In this document: piece by piece, positions 18,174 through 27,804 of the stretch
Position numbering within the stretch: the stretch's first letter is position 1
Layout of the letters: each line of letters opens with the position of its first letter
Source: Paenibacillus sp. P25
GTDB taxonomy: Bacteria > Bacillota > Bacilli > Paenibacillales > NBRC-103111
Assembly: GCA_024704175.1 (NCBI GenBank)
Contig: CP085629.1
Location: 3,844,001-3,908,000, forward strand
DNA: 64,000 nt
Reading direction: 5' to 3'
Notes under the pieces: generated by a model
Database searches by the model: none
Told to the model about the DNA's origin: nothing
Seen by the model: only the letters and a program-made list of their open reading frames with translations
Made by a program: the position numbers and the translations under genes

Positions 18174-18446
18174 GTCCGCTTCCGGCGAACCGGAAGCGGA
18201 GAGTTTGCTTGGAAAGTGGTCAAAAGGGCAATAGAGGATTGCGTAGGGGATGGGGTATCCACTTCCGGCCGCTGTTGTCTGCAGGAAATTTGAATATATG
18301 CCGCTTAACCAGCGGTTATTTCCCGCAGACAAAGGCGAGCGCTAACGCTCCTACAGTGGATACCCCACCTCCGTATCTATCTCTATGCTTGTCAAAAGAC
18401 CACTTTCTTCGGCACTCAGTCCGCTTCCGGCGAACCGGAAGCGGAC
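18174..18446. repeat. Nested inverted-repeat element, about 270 bp
   Basis: Non-coding element between the GH42 gene and the binding-protein gene. From outside in: two identical hairpins TCCGCTTCCGG-CGAA-CCGGAAGCGGA (18175-18200 and 18420-18445); GAAAGTGGTC (18212-18221) against GACCACTTTC (18398-18407); TGGGGTATCCACT (18251-18263) against AGTGGATACCCCA (18355-18367); TTGTCTGCAGGAAAT (18275-18289) against ATTTCCCGCAGACAA (18318-18332), one mismatch; and small inner hairpins CCGCT/AGCGG (18301-18315) and GAGCG/CGCTC (18337-18350). The arms are symmetric, so the whole element can fold into one long interrupted stem. It resembles a MITE or REP-like mobile repeat; the hairpin at 18420 may also attenuate readthrough from the binding-protein gene. 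Confidence 0.75.
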
Positions 18447-18456
18447 CCGAGCGTTG

Positions 18457-19977
18457 CTATTTTTTGGTTACGGCGTCGGCCTGGGCCTGCATTTCAGCGA
18501 TGATCTTGTCGATGCCGGCCTGCTTCAGCTTGTCTTTAAATTCGCCCAAGCCCTTGGCCGGGTCAACGATCCCGTAAAAAAGCGGCCTGCCGTAGGTGTT
18601 CATGACATTGTTCACTGCGGCCACTTCATTCTTCACTTTGGAATCGTCAAACGTGAAGGTTTCCAGCGGATGGTTGATGGTCACGGATTTTTTCCAATTG
18701 TTCGTGAATTCTTCCGTTTCCTTGGCGACCGTGGAATCCAGACGCTCGTTCAGCGAGTTCCAGCCCCATGGGCTTACGCCGGCCGGAGGGAATTTCGCCG
18801 AATCGGCGAGCGGCTTGAACTGCTTGTCGCCTTCCGGCTGGTAATGCTTGCCGGCGATGCCGTAGTTGGTCAAATCGTGAATTTCTTTATCGTAGCGCAG
18901 AAGCTCGATGGCCTGCAGCGCCCGCTCCGGGTTTTTCGAGGTCGCATGAATGGACATGCCGTTGTTGATGAACGGATTGGACAGGCGCTTCTTGTCCGCG
19001 CTCAGATCGTACAGCTCGATCTTCCAATCCGGATGCTGCCCCATCATTTCGGATTTGGCCCGCAGCAGCGTGCCGAGGTTCCACTCGACGGAAGCCAGCT
19101 TGCCGTCCTTGAACGCCTGCATTTTGTCGAGCTTGCTGGTCAGGGCATCCCTGGACCAAGCGCCCGTTTTCGCCGTGGCATACATTTGGTTCGCGAATTT
19201 CTCGAATTCCGGCGTATCGGCGTAGTTGAACAGCTTGCCCGAGGCATCGTTCAGCTTGTACACAATCGGGAGCCGCGGAACCACAAAGTTCCACTCGTTC
19301 GGCTGAATCAGCTCGATCGTATTAAATTCGCTGGCGCCTATGCTGGGCGTAAAGGCTTTATCCTTTTCCGCAACCGTTTTCAAAAAAGTCACATAGTCGT
19401 CGTATGTTTTTAACGGCGGGAGACCGTATTTCTCGCGGAGATCGCCGCGGATGGCCATAAGATGGTAGCTGTATTCAAAATTGTTCTGAGGAACCATGTA
19501 GATTTTGCCGTTGATCTTCGCCTGATCCCAAGCCACCTTCGGCTCCTCGGCATACGTCTTCGGCGCGTATTTCTTCAACATGTCCTCCGTGATTTCATAG
19601 AAGCCGTTCTTGGTCGCCTGCTGCGCGTAGTAAAGCCACGGGGCGGACAGCACCAGATCGAAATCCTCGTTGGCGGCGAAGATCAGCGGATACTTCTGCT
19701 GGTAATCGCCCCAATCGATGAAGCTGACATCCAGGGTCGCATTGATTTTCTGCTTCATGATTTTGTTGACTTCGCCGTATACCGCATCGAAGTCGGCCGG
19801 CTTGGAGCCGAGAAGCACCATCTTCAGCTTCACTTCTTTGCTTGTATCCCCACCTGCGGACTGTGAAGCCGGGGCCCCGCCGCCTTGGGAAGCGGAGGGA
19901 TCGGGTTTGCCGGAGCAACCGGAAACGAAGGCCGCCAAAGCCAGACTTGCCGCTGTGATTTTGGTGATTTTGGACAT
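18457..19977 (-). CDS. Extracellular solute-binding lipoprotein of a sugar ABC transporter
   Basis: Lipoprotein of 506 residues from ATG 19977 (GGGGAG upstream). The signal ends in the lipobox LAAFVSGC (Cys21). It belongs to the large LipO-like binding-protein group of Paenibacillus (DUF3502-type C-terminus): MVLLGSKPADFDAVYGEVNKIM, DLVLSAPWLYYAQ, WDQAKINGKIYMVPQNNFEY and GISPWGW-like GVSPWGWNSLNERLD. It follows two LplB/LplC-type permeases and precedes GH42, so galacto-oligosaccharides are a reasonable ligand guess. Intact. Confidence 0.9.
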   Translation of the reverse strand: MSKITKITAASLALAAFVSGCSGKPDPSASQGGGAPASQSAGGDTSKEVKLKMVLLGSKPADFDAVYGEVNKIMKQKINATLDVSFIDWGDYQQKYPLIFAANEDFDLVLSAPWLYYAQQATKNGFYEITEDMLKKYAPKTYAEEPKVAWDQAKINGKIYMVPQNNFEYSYHLMAIRGDLREKYGLPPLKTYDDYVTFLKTVAEKDKAFTPSIGASEFNTIELIQPNEWNFVVPRLPIVYKLNDASGKLFNYADTPEFEKFANQMYATAKTGAWSRDALTSKLDKMQAFKDGKLASVEWNLGTLLRAKSEMMGQHPDWKIELYDLSADKKRLSNPFINNGMSIHATSKNPERALQAIELLRYDKEIHDLTNYGIAGKHYQPEGDKQFKPLADSAKFPPAGVSPWGWNSLNERLDSTVAKETEEFTNNWKKSVTINHPLETFTFDDSKVKNEVAAVNNVMNTYGRPLFYGIVDPAKGLGEFKDKLKQAGIDKIIAEMQAQADAVTKK

Positions 19978-20036
19978 GCTTGCTCTCCCCTTATTATACA
20001 TTGGAATGAAATCTATGATAACCGGTTATACCGGAA

Positions 20037-20935
20037 TTATCCTTTAACGGCGCCGATCGTCATGCCTTGCACGAAGAAGCGCTGCACGAACGGATACAGG
20101 AAGACGATGGGCCCCGTCACAATGATGGCCAATGCCATCTTCAGGCTTTCCCCGGAAGATCGGCGACGTGCATGCCGGAAACTTCCATCAGCTTGCGGAC
20201 CCCTTCCAGGTTGCCCAGCGTTTTATACAGCAGGTACTGCAAGGTGTATAATTTTTCGTTTTGCACGAATAGTAAAGAGTTAAACCAATCGTTCCAGTAG
20301 CTCAGCGCCGTAAACAGCCCGATGGTGGCGAGCGCCGGCTTCGCCAGCGGCAGAATCAATTTGACGAAGATCGTGAAATCGCCGGCCCCGTCGATTTTGG
20401 CCGATTCGGTGATTGCTTCGGGAATGCTGCTAAGGAACGTCCGCATGATCAGAATGTAGAAAACATTGAGCAGCGGAGGCAGTAGCAGGGACCAGTACGT
20501 GTCCTTCATATGCAGGTAATTGACCATCAAAATATACCACGGGACCAGCCCGCCGTTAAACAGCGTCGTAAAGTAGAAATAGAAGGCAAAGCCGTTGCGC
20601 CATTCAAAATCTTTGCGCCGCAGCACGTAAGCGGTCATCGCGGAGATGAATAAGCCGATCAGAGTTCCGAGCACGGTCAGCGAGATTGTGAGACCGTAAG
20701 CATGGAGAACCTGCTGCGGATTTTTCAGGGCGAAAGCATAAGCGCCCAAGGAAAATTCTTTCGGCCAGAAGCCGAATCCTTCCCGCATGATCGCCGATTC
20801 GCTGGTCAGCGACCCGCTGACGATGAGCAGGAACGGGATGACGCAGACCAGGGCGACGAAGCCGACGACCGCGTATCCGATCACATTCAAGAGCCGCTGA
20901 TCCAGCCGGCTTTTTTGTACACTTGTAGTTTTCAT
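20037..20935 (-). CDS. Sugar ABC transporter permease (LplC/YtcP type), one frame break
   Basis: MalG-like inner-membrane permease, about 298 residues. The N-terminus LLNVIGYAVVGFVALVCVIPFLLIVSGSLTSE is the family's first helix and FTTLFNGGLVPWYILMVN a later one. The EAA loop is SSIPEAITESAKIDGAGDFTIFVKLILPL. A frame change near 20145 hides the usual end, which in the other frame reads VFLYPFVQRFFVQGMTIGAVKG with a stop at 20037-20039. Partner of the permease just upstream. Confidence 0.88.
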
Positions 20936-20957
20936 GGAAATTCACCTCGCCAGAGCC

Positions 20958-21874
20958 CTAGAACAGGGCGCTCTCCTTATCGGTTTTGCGTACCAGGTAA
21001 TTCATCAGCAGGATCGTTACGAAGCAGAGCACCGATTGGTAGAACCCGATGGCCGCCGACATCCCGATTTCATTGTTAATCAGCAGCGAGCGGTACACGT
21101 AAGTATCGATTACATCCGTAGCTTGGAACAGCATGCCGTTGTTTCCGACGAGCTGGTAGAATAATCCGAAATCGCCACGGAAAATGTTGCCGACCGCCAG
21201 AAGCACCAGAATAATGATCGTAGGCCGGAGGGCCGGCGGCGTGATGTGCCATATGCGCTGAAACACGTTCGCCCCGTCCATATCGGTCGCTTCATACGTT
21301 TCCTTGTCAATACTCATAATCGACGCCATGTAGAAAACCGCCCCGTAGCCTACGGCCTTCCAGGCCGAGAAAAAGACGATGATATATTTCCAGTAGGAGG
21401 CCGTGTTATAAATATCCAGGCCTTCCACGCCGAGCGCCTTCAGCATCGTATTGATCGTACCGTGGTCATAGTTGAACAAGTTGTACGCCACGGCGCCTAC
21501 CACAACCCAAGAGATGAAGTATGGCAGGAACATGACGGTTTGCGCCGTTTTGCGGAACCATTTGGCTCCGATCTCCACGATCAGTATAGCCACGACGATC
21601 TGCAGTACGTTGTTCACAATAATAAACGCCGCGTTATAAAGCAGGGTGTTCTTCGTTACGTTCCAGGCATCGCCCGTGATGAAGAAAAACTTGAAATTAT
21701 CCAAGCCGACCCAGGGGGAATGAAAGATTCCCAAGTCGTACCGGTACTGTTTGAAGGCGAGGACAATGCCGGCCATCGGAATATAGCTGAACAGAAAAAG
21801 AATAATGCGGCAGGCGCGATCATCAAAAGTAAGGTCCGATTCGCCTTCAGCCGATAAAGGATACCCCTTCTCAT
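20958..21874 (-). CDS. Sugar ABC transporter permease (LplB/YteP type), one frame break
   Basis: MalF-like permease; ATG 21874 follows AAGGGAG. Joining the frames near 21790 gives a continuous start LLLMIAPAALFFF followed by MAGIVLAFKQYRYDLGIFHSPWVGLDNFKFFF, the LplB pattern. The EAA loop is MSIDKETYEATDMDGANVFQRIWHITPPALRPT and the end IGFYQSVLCFVTILLMNYLVRK is normal. First gene of the unit permease-permease-binding protein-GH42. Confidence 0.88.
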
Positions 21875-22010
21875 TCTTACAACTCCCTTGCTCCGTCTGG
21901 TTGTTCGTATATTCAGCTTACCAAGCGGCATGGAGGCTGTGTACCGGATAAAATATCGGTTATCTGTAATTTTTATCGGCGCCGGTGTTTAGCGATAATA
22001 AATGAATAGA

Positions 22011-22041
22011 CCGGGGCTCCTTATTTGTAAAGGAATCCCGG
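22011..22041 (-). terminator. Probable terminator after the ECF41 gene
   Basis: Imperfect stem CCGGGGCTCCTT / AAAGGAATCCCGG with a 6-base loop. On the minus strand it is followed by TCTATTCATTTATTA. It is about 30 bp past the stop at 22072. Confidence 0.6.
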
Positions 22042-22071
22042 CCATTGCAGCCTCCAACATATTTCGATTTC

Positions 22072-22962
22072 CTAAACCCGAGTAAGCTTATCCGGGTTTC
22101 TTACGACATAGATTCTGTCAAACTTTCCGCGTCGGCATTGCAAAAATATAGCGGCCACCGTTTCGTCCCCCGAACGAAGTACGATACCGGTCTCACCGTT
22201 CAGAGGGGCAAACTCGGAGTGAAGGCTCCCCTGAGACTTTAGGCCATGGAGCGCGCCGGCAAGGATGAGGGCCACTTGATTCCGCGTTTGTATAGCACTC
22301 GTCGCCGCGACTACCTTTCCACCCCCGTCAGTAACGAGGATGACATCTTCGCTCAGCAGGGACAGCACGTGATCGACGTTCCCTTGCTCGAGGGATGTGA
22401 GGAACCGGCTAACCCATTCCAATTCGACCGTATCGTGTACAACCGGCTCTTCCTCGGATATTCCCAGCTTGCTTCTTGCCCGGCTCATCAGCATGCGGCA
22501 ATTCGTTTCTCGCTTGCCGGTTAGTTCGGCTATTTCGGGATAATCGAAGCCCAGCGCCTCCCGCAGAACGAATACCGCCCGCTCTGCCCACGTCAGCCGT
22601 TCGAGCAGTACGAGCATGCCGTAAGACAGAAGATCACGGCGGACGACCGCCTCGAGCGTATCCGCCTCCGGCGTCCGAATCGGTTCGGGGAGCCACGGAC
22701 CGACATACACTTCCCTCTTCCTCCTCGCCGACTTTCGCAGATCGAGACAGCGATTGGTTACCATTTTGCACAAATACGCCTTCGGCTCCTTCAATCGTTC
22801 GGGACGTACTTCGTACGCCTTAAAAAACACGTCCTGCACCGCATCTTCCGCGTCTGCTGCAGAACCTGTCAACTGGTAAGCCAGCGTGAACAGCGGCGCT
22901 CTATATTGATCGTACAGTTCCTCCATACGCTTTCTCACCTTTTCCGGGCTATCAGTAATCAT
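22072..22962 (-). CDS. ECF41-type extracytoplasmic-function sigma factor
   Basis: RNA polymerase sigma factor of 296 residues. Region 2 reads LYDQYRAPLFTLAYQLTGSAADAEDAVQDVFFKAY; region 4 reads LTWAERAVFVLREALGFDYPEIAELTGK with the RARSKL helix. It carries the ECF41 marks: WLPEP between sigma2 and sigma4 and a long SnoaL-like C-terminal extension with DGGGK and NPDKL. In this group the extension controls activity in cis and there is no classical anti-sigma gene. It lies 21 bp downstream of an oxidoreductase gene and near two further redox genes, the normal ECF41 context (carboxymuconolactone decarboxylase, oxidoreductase or epimerase). Confidence 0.93.
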   Translation of the reverse strand: MITDSPEKVRKRMEELYDQYRAPLFTLAYQLTGSAADAEDAVQDVFFKAYEVRPERLKEPKAYLCKMVTNRCLDLRKSARRKREVYVGPWLPEPIRTPEADTLEAVVRRDLLSYGMLVLLERLTWAERAVFVLREALGFDYPEIAELTGKRETNCRMLMSRARSKLGISEEEPVVHDTVELEWVSRFLTSLEQGNVDHVLSLLSEDVILVTDGGGKVVAATSAIQTRNQVALILAGALHGLKSQGSLHSEFAPLNGETGIVLRSGDETVAAIFLQCRRGKFDRIYVVRNPDKLTRV

Positions 22963-22983
22963 GCAATCCTGGTCTCTTGGTTT

Positions 22984-24173
22984 CTATCGAAGTTTACTGC
23001 CCGCATCCCATGCGAGATTCCTGAATTTCCACGCAGGCTTTCCCGTTACAATCATATTAAGTCCCCATTTGCGTCCCCACACCAGTCCGCGATTTTCCCC
23101 CAAGCCGATGCAATAGAAATCCATCATCACCGATTTGTGAACCGGCGCGGGGCGGCCCTCCAGATCGGCCATCACAATTTTCCCCAGTCGATCCGCCTGC
23201 ATCCCGCCTTCTTTGCACGTCATCTGATCCGCCTTGCCGGTTGTCGGATCGACGATTCTCGCACAGTCACCAATGCTGTATACGCCCGGGGCCCCTTTGA
23301 CGCGATAACATTCATCCACCAGCACTTGACCTTCAGGAGTAAGCGGCAAGCCCATGCTGCGAAGCGCCGGATTCGGTATCAGACCAATCGTCCAAATACA
23401 TAGGTGGGCCGGCAGACGATCGCCATTGCTGAGCGTCACTATTCCTGCGTCTTCCCGCATCGCTTTACAATTGTGAAGTACCTTCACTCCACAATCGCCG
23501 AGTATCAGCTCCAACTTCCGCCCAACTTTCTCCGGCCCCCCCCGGGAACAGCCGCTCCTGCGCATTCAGTAAATAGACGGAGGTATCGGACGAATTGAGT
23601 CCCAGCGCCGACGCCTCCTCCCGCATCGCGAGCCCCAGTTCGGCGGACGTTTCGATGCCGCTGATGCCCGCTCCCCCACCGCGATTGTCATCAGTCTCTT
23701 TCGTTCTTCATGATTCGTCTGGGCGGCAGCTTTCCGCAGATTGGCGCGCCAGCGCTCCCGGATGTCCGCCGCGGCTTGCGGGTCGGTCAAGGCGATACCT
23801 CCCTGATCGGGATCCGGTCGCCGAACGACGCCGCCGACCGCCACGACCAAAAGGTCATAATGAATTCGGGCATCGCTTCCTTTTGCGTCTGTATATCGAA
23901 CCTCTTTTTCCCCGCTATCCACGGACGTAACTGTACCTTGCACGAATTCGACTCCTTCTGAACAATAATGCGTCCAGGGAATCATAATTTCTTCCCCGCC
24001 TGCGGCCGGCCGGAACAACAACACTTTGCGAACGTGCCCGGGCCGCTTGTCGATCAGAACAAACCGAATCCGCCGTCCGTTCGCCATGCCCCCGGGCCGC
24101 TTGCCTGTATTGCTTTAAGCGCTCCAAGCCCTGCATGGCCGCCTCCGATGATGATGCATGTTAAGTCCTTCAC
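22984..24173 (-). CDS. FAD/NAD(P)-dependent oxidoreductase (NDH-2 like), frame breaks
   Basis: Pyridine nucleotide-disulphide family flavoenzyme, resembling type II NADH dehydrogenases; likely target of the ECF41 sigma factor. GTG 24173 lies 10 bp after AAAGGAG, and the protein opens with the dinucleotide-binding loop IIIGGGHAGLGALKAIQ. Further landmarks are VAVGGVVRRPD, LCIWTIGLIPNP and the FAD-binding VYSIGDCARI near the C-terminus. Frame changes occur near 24095, 23690 and at the eight-C run 23536-23543. Corrected length is about 395 residues, normal for the family. No clear C-terminal membrane anchor, so quinone reduction is not certain. Confidence 0.82.
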
Positions 24174-24205
24174 CTTTCATCAGCTCCTTTACGCTTTGCA
24201 CATAT

Positions 24206-24232
24206 AACGATGTAAGGCTCTGATTTGTGACA
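24206..24232 (-). promoter_or_regulatory. Candidate ECF41 promoter upstream of the oxidoreductase-sigma operon
   Basis: On the minus strand TGTCACA (24226-24232), 16 bp, then CGTT (24206-24209). Characterised ECF41 promoters have TGTCACA at -35 and CGTC at -10. The surrounding 50 bp recur upstream of the second redox unit at 25937-25963. Autoregulation by the sigma factor encoded two genes downstream is inferred. Confidence 0.65.
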
Positions 24233-24296
24233 CCGAAAGTGAACAAAAAATTAAACCATTTCTTTATCAAATCATAAAAATTTGCACGAGAAGCTT

Positions 24297-25121
24297 TTAC
24301 CGGAAAGCCTCGGAATGATCGATCGCCCACTGTTTGAAGGTACGAGGTGCCCGGCCGGTTACTTCTTCCACTGTAGGAAGCACGGCAGAGAATCTTGGAC
24401 CTTGCTTGGACAGATCAAAGAGAGCGTCGACCATTTCCGCAGGCATTAGTCGAAGCATGTGTTCACGAGCGATGTCGTCCGGGATCGTTTCAAACCCGAT
24501 CTCCCGCCCCAATACTTCGCCAAGTATTCGCACTTGTTGTCTACGAGTTAGCGGTTCAGGTCCGGTTAACGTATAAATCTTCCCTTCATGTCCGTCCGAG
24601 CTCAGAGCTTTCGCGGCGACGGCGGCAGTATCCCGCGAATCAATGATTGGAATACGGAGGTCGCCAAACGGTACTCGGACAATACTCTCGGACCTGATCG
24701 AATCTTTCCACCGGAACGCGTCGGTCATGAAGCCGTTCGGCCGAAGGAAGGTCCAGGCCGCGCCCGATTCCTGAACTGCTTGCTCGGCATTGAGGTGAAG
24801 CCGCGCAATGGCGTTTTCCGCTCCCATTTCGACCGTTGCCGCAGAAAGCAATACGATATGCCGAACCCCGGACTGCCGGGCCATCCGCGGGAAATTAAAG
24901 TCGGCGGTCAGCGGTAACATCCAAAATACCATTTCCACGCCGTCCAAAGCCGCTTGAAGCGTCTCCGGCTTCATAAGGTCTCCGGCCGCCCCTTCAACGC
25001 CTGCAGGAAAATTCGCCTTCACCGGATTGCGGCTGAGCGCCCGTACCCTGAAGCCATCCTTATGCAATAACCGAACAACTTCACGGCCTACCGAGCCGGT
25101 GGCACCTGTAACTAAGATCAT
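24297..25121 (-). CDS. NAD(P)-binding atypical short-chain reductase (NmrA-like)
   Basis: A 274-residue Rossmann-fold protein. It starts ILVTGATGSVGREVVRLLHKDGFRVRALSRNP, the NAD(P)H loop of the NmrA/SDR_a5 group, and continues with MVFWMLPLT, HIVLLSAATVE, TFLRPNGFMTDAF and YTLTGPEPLTRRQQVRILGEVLGREIGFE. Such proteins act as NAD(P)H-dependent quinone oxidoreductases or redox sensors. It is downstream of the azoreductase gene and probably shares the second ECF41-type promoter. Intact. Confidence 0.88.
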   Translation of the reverse strand: MILVTGATGSVGREVVRLLHKDGFRVRALSRNPVKANFPAGVEGAAGDLMKPETLQAALDGVEMVFWMLPLTADFNFPRMARQSGVRHIVLLSAATVEMGAENAIARLHLNAEQAVQESGAAWTFLRPNGFMTDAFRWKDSIRSESIVRVPFGDLRIPIIDSRDTAAVAAKALSSDGHEGKIYTLTGPEPLTRRQQVRILGEVLGREIGFETIPDDIAREHMLRLMPAEMVDALFDLSKQGPRFSAVLPTVEEVTGRAPRTFKQWAIDHSEAFR

Positions 25122-25162
25122 GGATTTCTCATCCTTTGCTTTTATGCTTGTTTTGATGTGAA

Positions 25163-25781
25163 TCAGAATCCGGATGCGATTTTAACTGCTTCAGCCACGC
25201 CGGCTTCGATGATTTGCTGAGCGCGGTCTTGAAATTGCAAGTGACCTTCTACGACAACGGTTTCAATATTCGTTATTCCCCAGAAGCCGAGCATGCTTTT
25301 CACGTAGTTCACAGACATCTCCTTTGGAGCGAGCGGGCCTTCGGAGTAAACGCGCCTCGTGCGTTAAGAAGCACGACTTTCTTCCCGCCTTGCAATCCTA
25401 CCGGGCCTTGTGCCGTATAAGAGAAGGTTTTGCGCGGTTGGCTTAGATAGGACAGGTAGGTGAGCAATTGAGCCGGAATCGTAAAATTCCAAAGGGGAAC
25501 GCGAATACGACTTTATCGGTCGCCAGGAATTGATCTGTGAAACGGTTAGCGATATCGACTGCGTTTTGTTCTTCGGCAGTAAGCTCTTCGCTCTTGGATT
25601 GCTTGATAATGCCCGCAAACATTTCGCCGCTGTAGTAAGGCGACTCCGCTTCGAAAAGGTCTAATTCCGTAATATGGTCGTTCGGGTTTTTCGCCCGGTA
25701 TGCACTTGCAAATGCATCGTACAGCTTTAAGCTGATGGATTGGTCCCGATTGTTAGCTTTAACGAATAAAACATTTGCCAT
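25163..25781 (-). CDS. azoR: FMN-dependent NADH-azoreductase (AzoR), two frame breaks
   Basis: Flavodoxin-fold quinone/azo reductase, about 205 residues. ATG 25781 follows GGGAGG. It opens [31 protein letters not shown] and continues with DKVVFAFP, then, after a frame change near 25485, [18 protein letters not shown], the active-site flavin segment; [13 protein letters not shown] follows. A second change near 25345 leads to [18 protein letters not shown] and a stop at 25163-25165. These enzymes detoxify quinones and nitro or azo compounds, fitting an electrophile-stress regulon with the ECF41 sigma factor. Confidence 0.85.
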
Positions 25782-25825
25782 TTCTGATATTTCCTCCCGG
25801 TTATTAAAATGAAATTTTTCTTATT

Positions 25826-25913
25826 ACTGTGTGGTCATGAATCGCCTAACACCGCAAGCCCCCGCGTAGCCGCCTCCCATTATTGCTCTGTCGTGTCGTT
25901 CACTCTTCCTCAG
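25826..25913 (-). pseudogene. Remnant of a second NDH-2-like gene start
   Basis: Between the second ECF41-type promoter and azoR, the minus strand has AAAAGGAG, a GTG and then a stretch aligning with the beginning of the gene at 24173; in one frame it gives IMGGGYAGACGVRRF against IIIGGGHAGLGALK. Stops follow in all useful frames within about 60 bp. I read it as the decayed 5' end of a duplicated oxidoreductase gene, most of which was deleted. Confidence 0.55.
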
Positions 25914-25936
25914 CTCCTTTTACGTTTTGCACATAT

Positions 25937-25963
25937 AACGATGTAAGGCTCAGATTTGTAACA
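25937..25963 (-). promoter_or_regulatory. Second candidate ECF41 promoter
   Basis: Minus-strand TGTTACA (25957-25963), 16 bp, CGTT (25937-25940). About 50 bp around it are nearly identical to 24186-24235, including the spacer CATCGTTATATGTGCAAA region. It should drive azoR and the NmrA-like reductase. Confidence 0.6.
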
Positions 25964-26003
25964 TAGGCATCGAAAGAATAATTTACGGCCGGACAAAAAA
26001 AGA

Positions 26004-26024
26004 GCCGCAACCTGAAGTTGCGGC
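26004..26024 (-). terminator. Terminator of the two-component operon
   Basis: Perfect 8-bp stem GCCGCAAC / GTTGCGGC, 5-base loop, then TCTTTTTTTGTCC on the minus strand. It begins directly after the kinase stop codon. Confidence 0.9.
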
Positions 26025-27804
26025 CTATGCTTGCTGTGATTCCGGCGACCGAACCGTAGCCGTAGTGCCGAAGCCGGGACGGCTCTCAAACGTGATGCCG
26101 TAGCGCTCGCCGAAGTATGCCTGCAGGCGGAGCATGACATTCCTCGTGCCGTACCCGCTTCCGCGGTCTCCGGCCGGGCTTTCCCCGTTTTGCAGCATGT
26201 TCAGCTTGGCTTCATCCATACCGATGCCGTTATCCTCCACCCGGATGAGAATGTCGCCTTCCGTTCTCTCAGCCTTGATCCGGATCTCGCCTTCCCGGCT
26301 GGGCCGTCCCAGAATGCCGTGCATGATCGCATTTTCGACCAGCGGCCGCAGCGTAATTTTCGGAATGGGCGTATCCAGCGGCTCCTCCGGGATATCCATG
26401 ATCAGCGTGATTTTATGATCAAACCGGATGTTTTGGATTTGGACGTAAAACGAAACATGATCGATTTCCTCGCCCAGGGTAATGATGTCTTTCCCGCCGC
26501 TTAAGCTTAGCTTGTAAAACCGGGAGAGCGCCTTGATCACGCTCTTGATCTCCTTGTTCATTCCTTTATTCGCGAGCCAATTAATCATATCGAGCGTATT
26601 GTAAAGGAAGTGCGGATTGATCTGCGACTGCAGCGCCTTCAGCTCGGCGTTCTTCGCCTCTTGTCCCAGCTTGTACTGCTCCCGGTTCATCTGCTCGATT
26701 TTATCGATCATATAGTTGTAGGTGCGGATCAGCTCCCCGATCTCGTCCCGGCCCTGAACCCTGGGAAGCGCCACCAGACTGCCGTTCTGCACATCCTTCA
26801 GATGGTCGCTGAGCTGGGAAATCCGGCGGGTGACGGAATGCGACAGGATGTAAGCAATGAAATAAGCGACGGTGGCGATCAGCAGCAGAAGCATCAGCAT
26901 CTCGTTGCGCAGTACGCGGCTCTGCTGGACGATCTCGTTCAGCGGGATCTCCGTGACCATGGCCCACTGCGACGAAGGAATCGGACGGTACAGATAAAAT
27001 TTGTCGCCGCTCTCGAACGAATACGTTTGATTGCCGGCGCCGGGCACACTGTAATCGAGCTTCGCCCCGCTCATTTCGTGCGATGACAAAATAATCCGTT
27101 GATCCGCATCCCTTACATAGGTGACGCTGTTCTTCACCACGTCCGCATTGCCGAGGATGGACTGCAGCACCGATTTCTGCACGTCGATGCGGATGTTGCC
27201 CAGCACATCGGTATAATTGTTGGCATTCAGCAAATTGCGTACGATATGCAGGTAAGGCCGGCTCGCCTCTTGTTCGGGAAGCTCTCCCGAGGAGCACCAC
27301 ATCAGCTTCGTCCGCACCGTCTGCAGGCGCTTGAAGCAGGCCGAATCCGCAGTCGACTCCATGGGCAGGAAATTCTCCAGCTCGTTGGAAAAGATGAATT
27401 TCTGTGGAAGGTACAGAATCACCCGGGCCACGTCGATATCGTCTTCGAAGGACCGGAGCGTCTGCTTGAGCTCCTGGTAAACGCCGAGCTGCGTGCTTAC
27501 CTCCTGCAGCGCTTCCCGGTCCTGCAGAAGCTCGGATAACCGCGGCGTCACCGCAATCGTATCCGAGACCGCTTCGACCCGCTGAAGCCGGTAGCTGAGA
27601 AAAGCGTACGACTGCTCGAAGCCTTCCCGGGCCGAATACGTGACCTGGCTCAGCAGAATCCCGGAAATTTTGTCCGAGGCGATCCATTGAAACAGCCCGA
27701 GCGGAAGCAGGATGAGTGCAAAATAAGTAAACAGGATTTTATTCCCGCAGCTTGGTATTGTACAAGAGTCTTCGCACATGGCGGGTAACCGATCCGATGA
27801 TCAT
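26025..27804 (-). CDS. Sensor histidine kinase of the YesM family, one frame break at its start
   Basis: Membrane sensor kinase of about 592 residues. The first helix is ILFTYFALILLPLGLFQWIAS, followed by a roughly 250-residue extracellular sensor, a second helix LMLLLLIATVAYFIAYILSHS, a HAMP domain, then the His_kinase block QSQINPHFLYNTLDMINWLA with the phosphoacceptor His, and an ATPase domain with ENAIMHGI and EDNGIGM. The long frame starts inside, at 27779, but removing one base from CCC 27744-27746 extends it to ATG 27804, giving YNTKLRNKILFTY and an ATGA overlap with the regulator gene. YesMN systems sense sugars; the target is probably a nearby ABC locus. Confidence 0.92.

Noticed and set aside
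18175-18445. CRISPR array
   Set aside because: There are only two copies of the palindromic unit, separated by about 220 bp that itself forms symmetric arms; no regular spacers or cas genes.
22072-22962. Ordinary SigW-type sigma factor needing an anti-sigma partner
   Set aside because: The SnoaL-like C-terminal extension and its DGGGK and NPDKL motifs place it in ECF41, which has no separate anti-sigma gene; none is found nearby.
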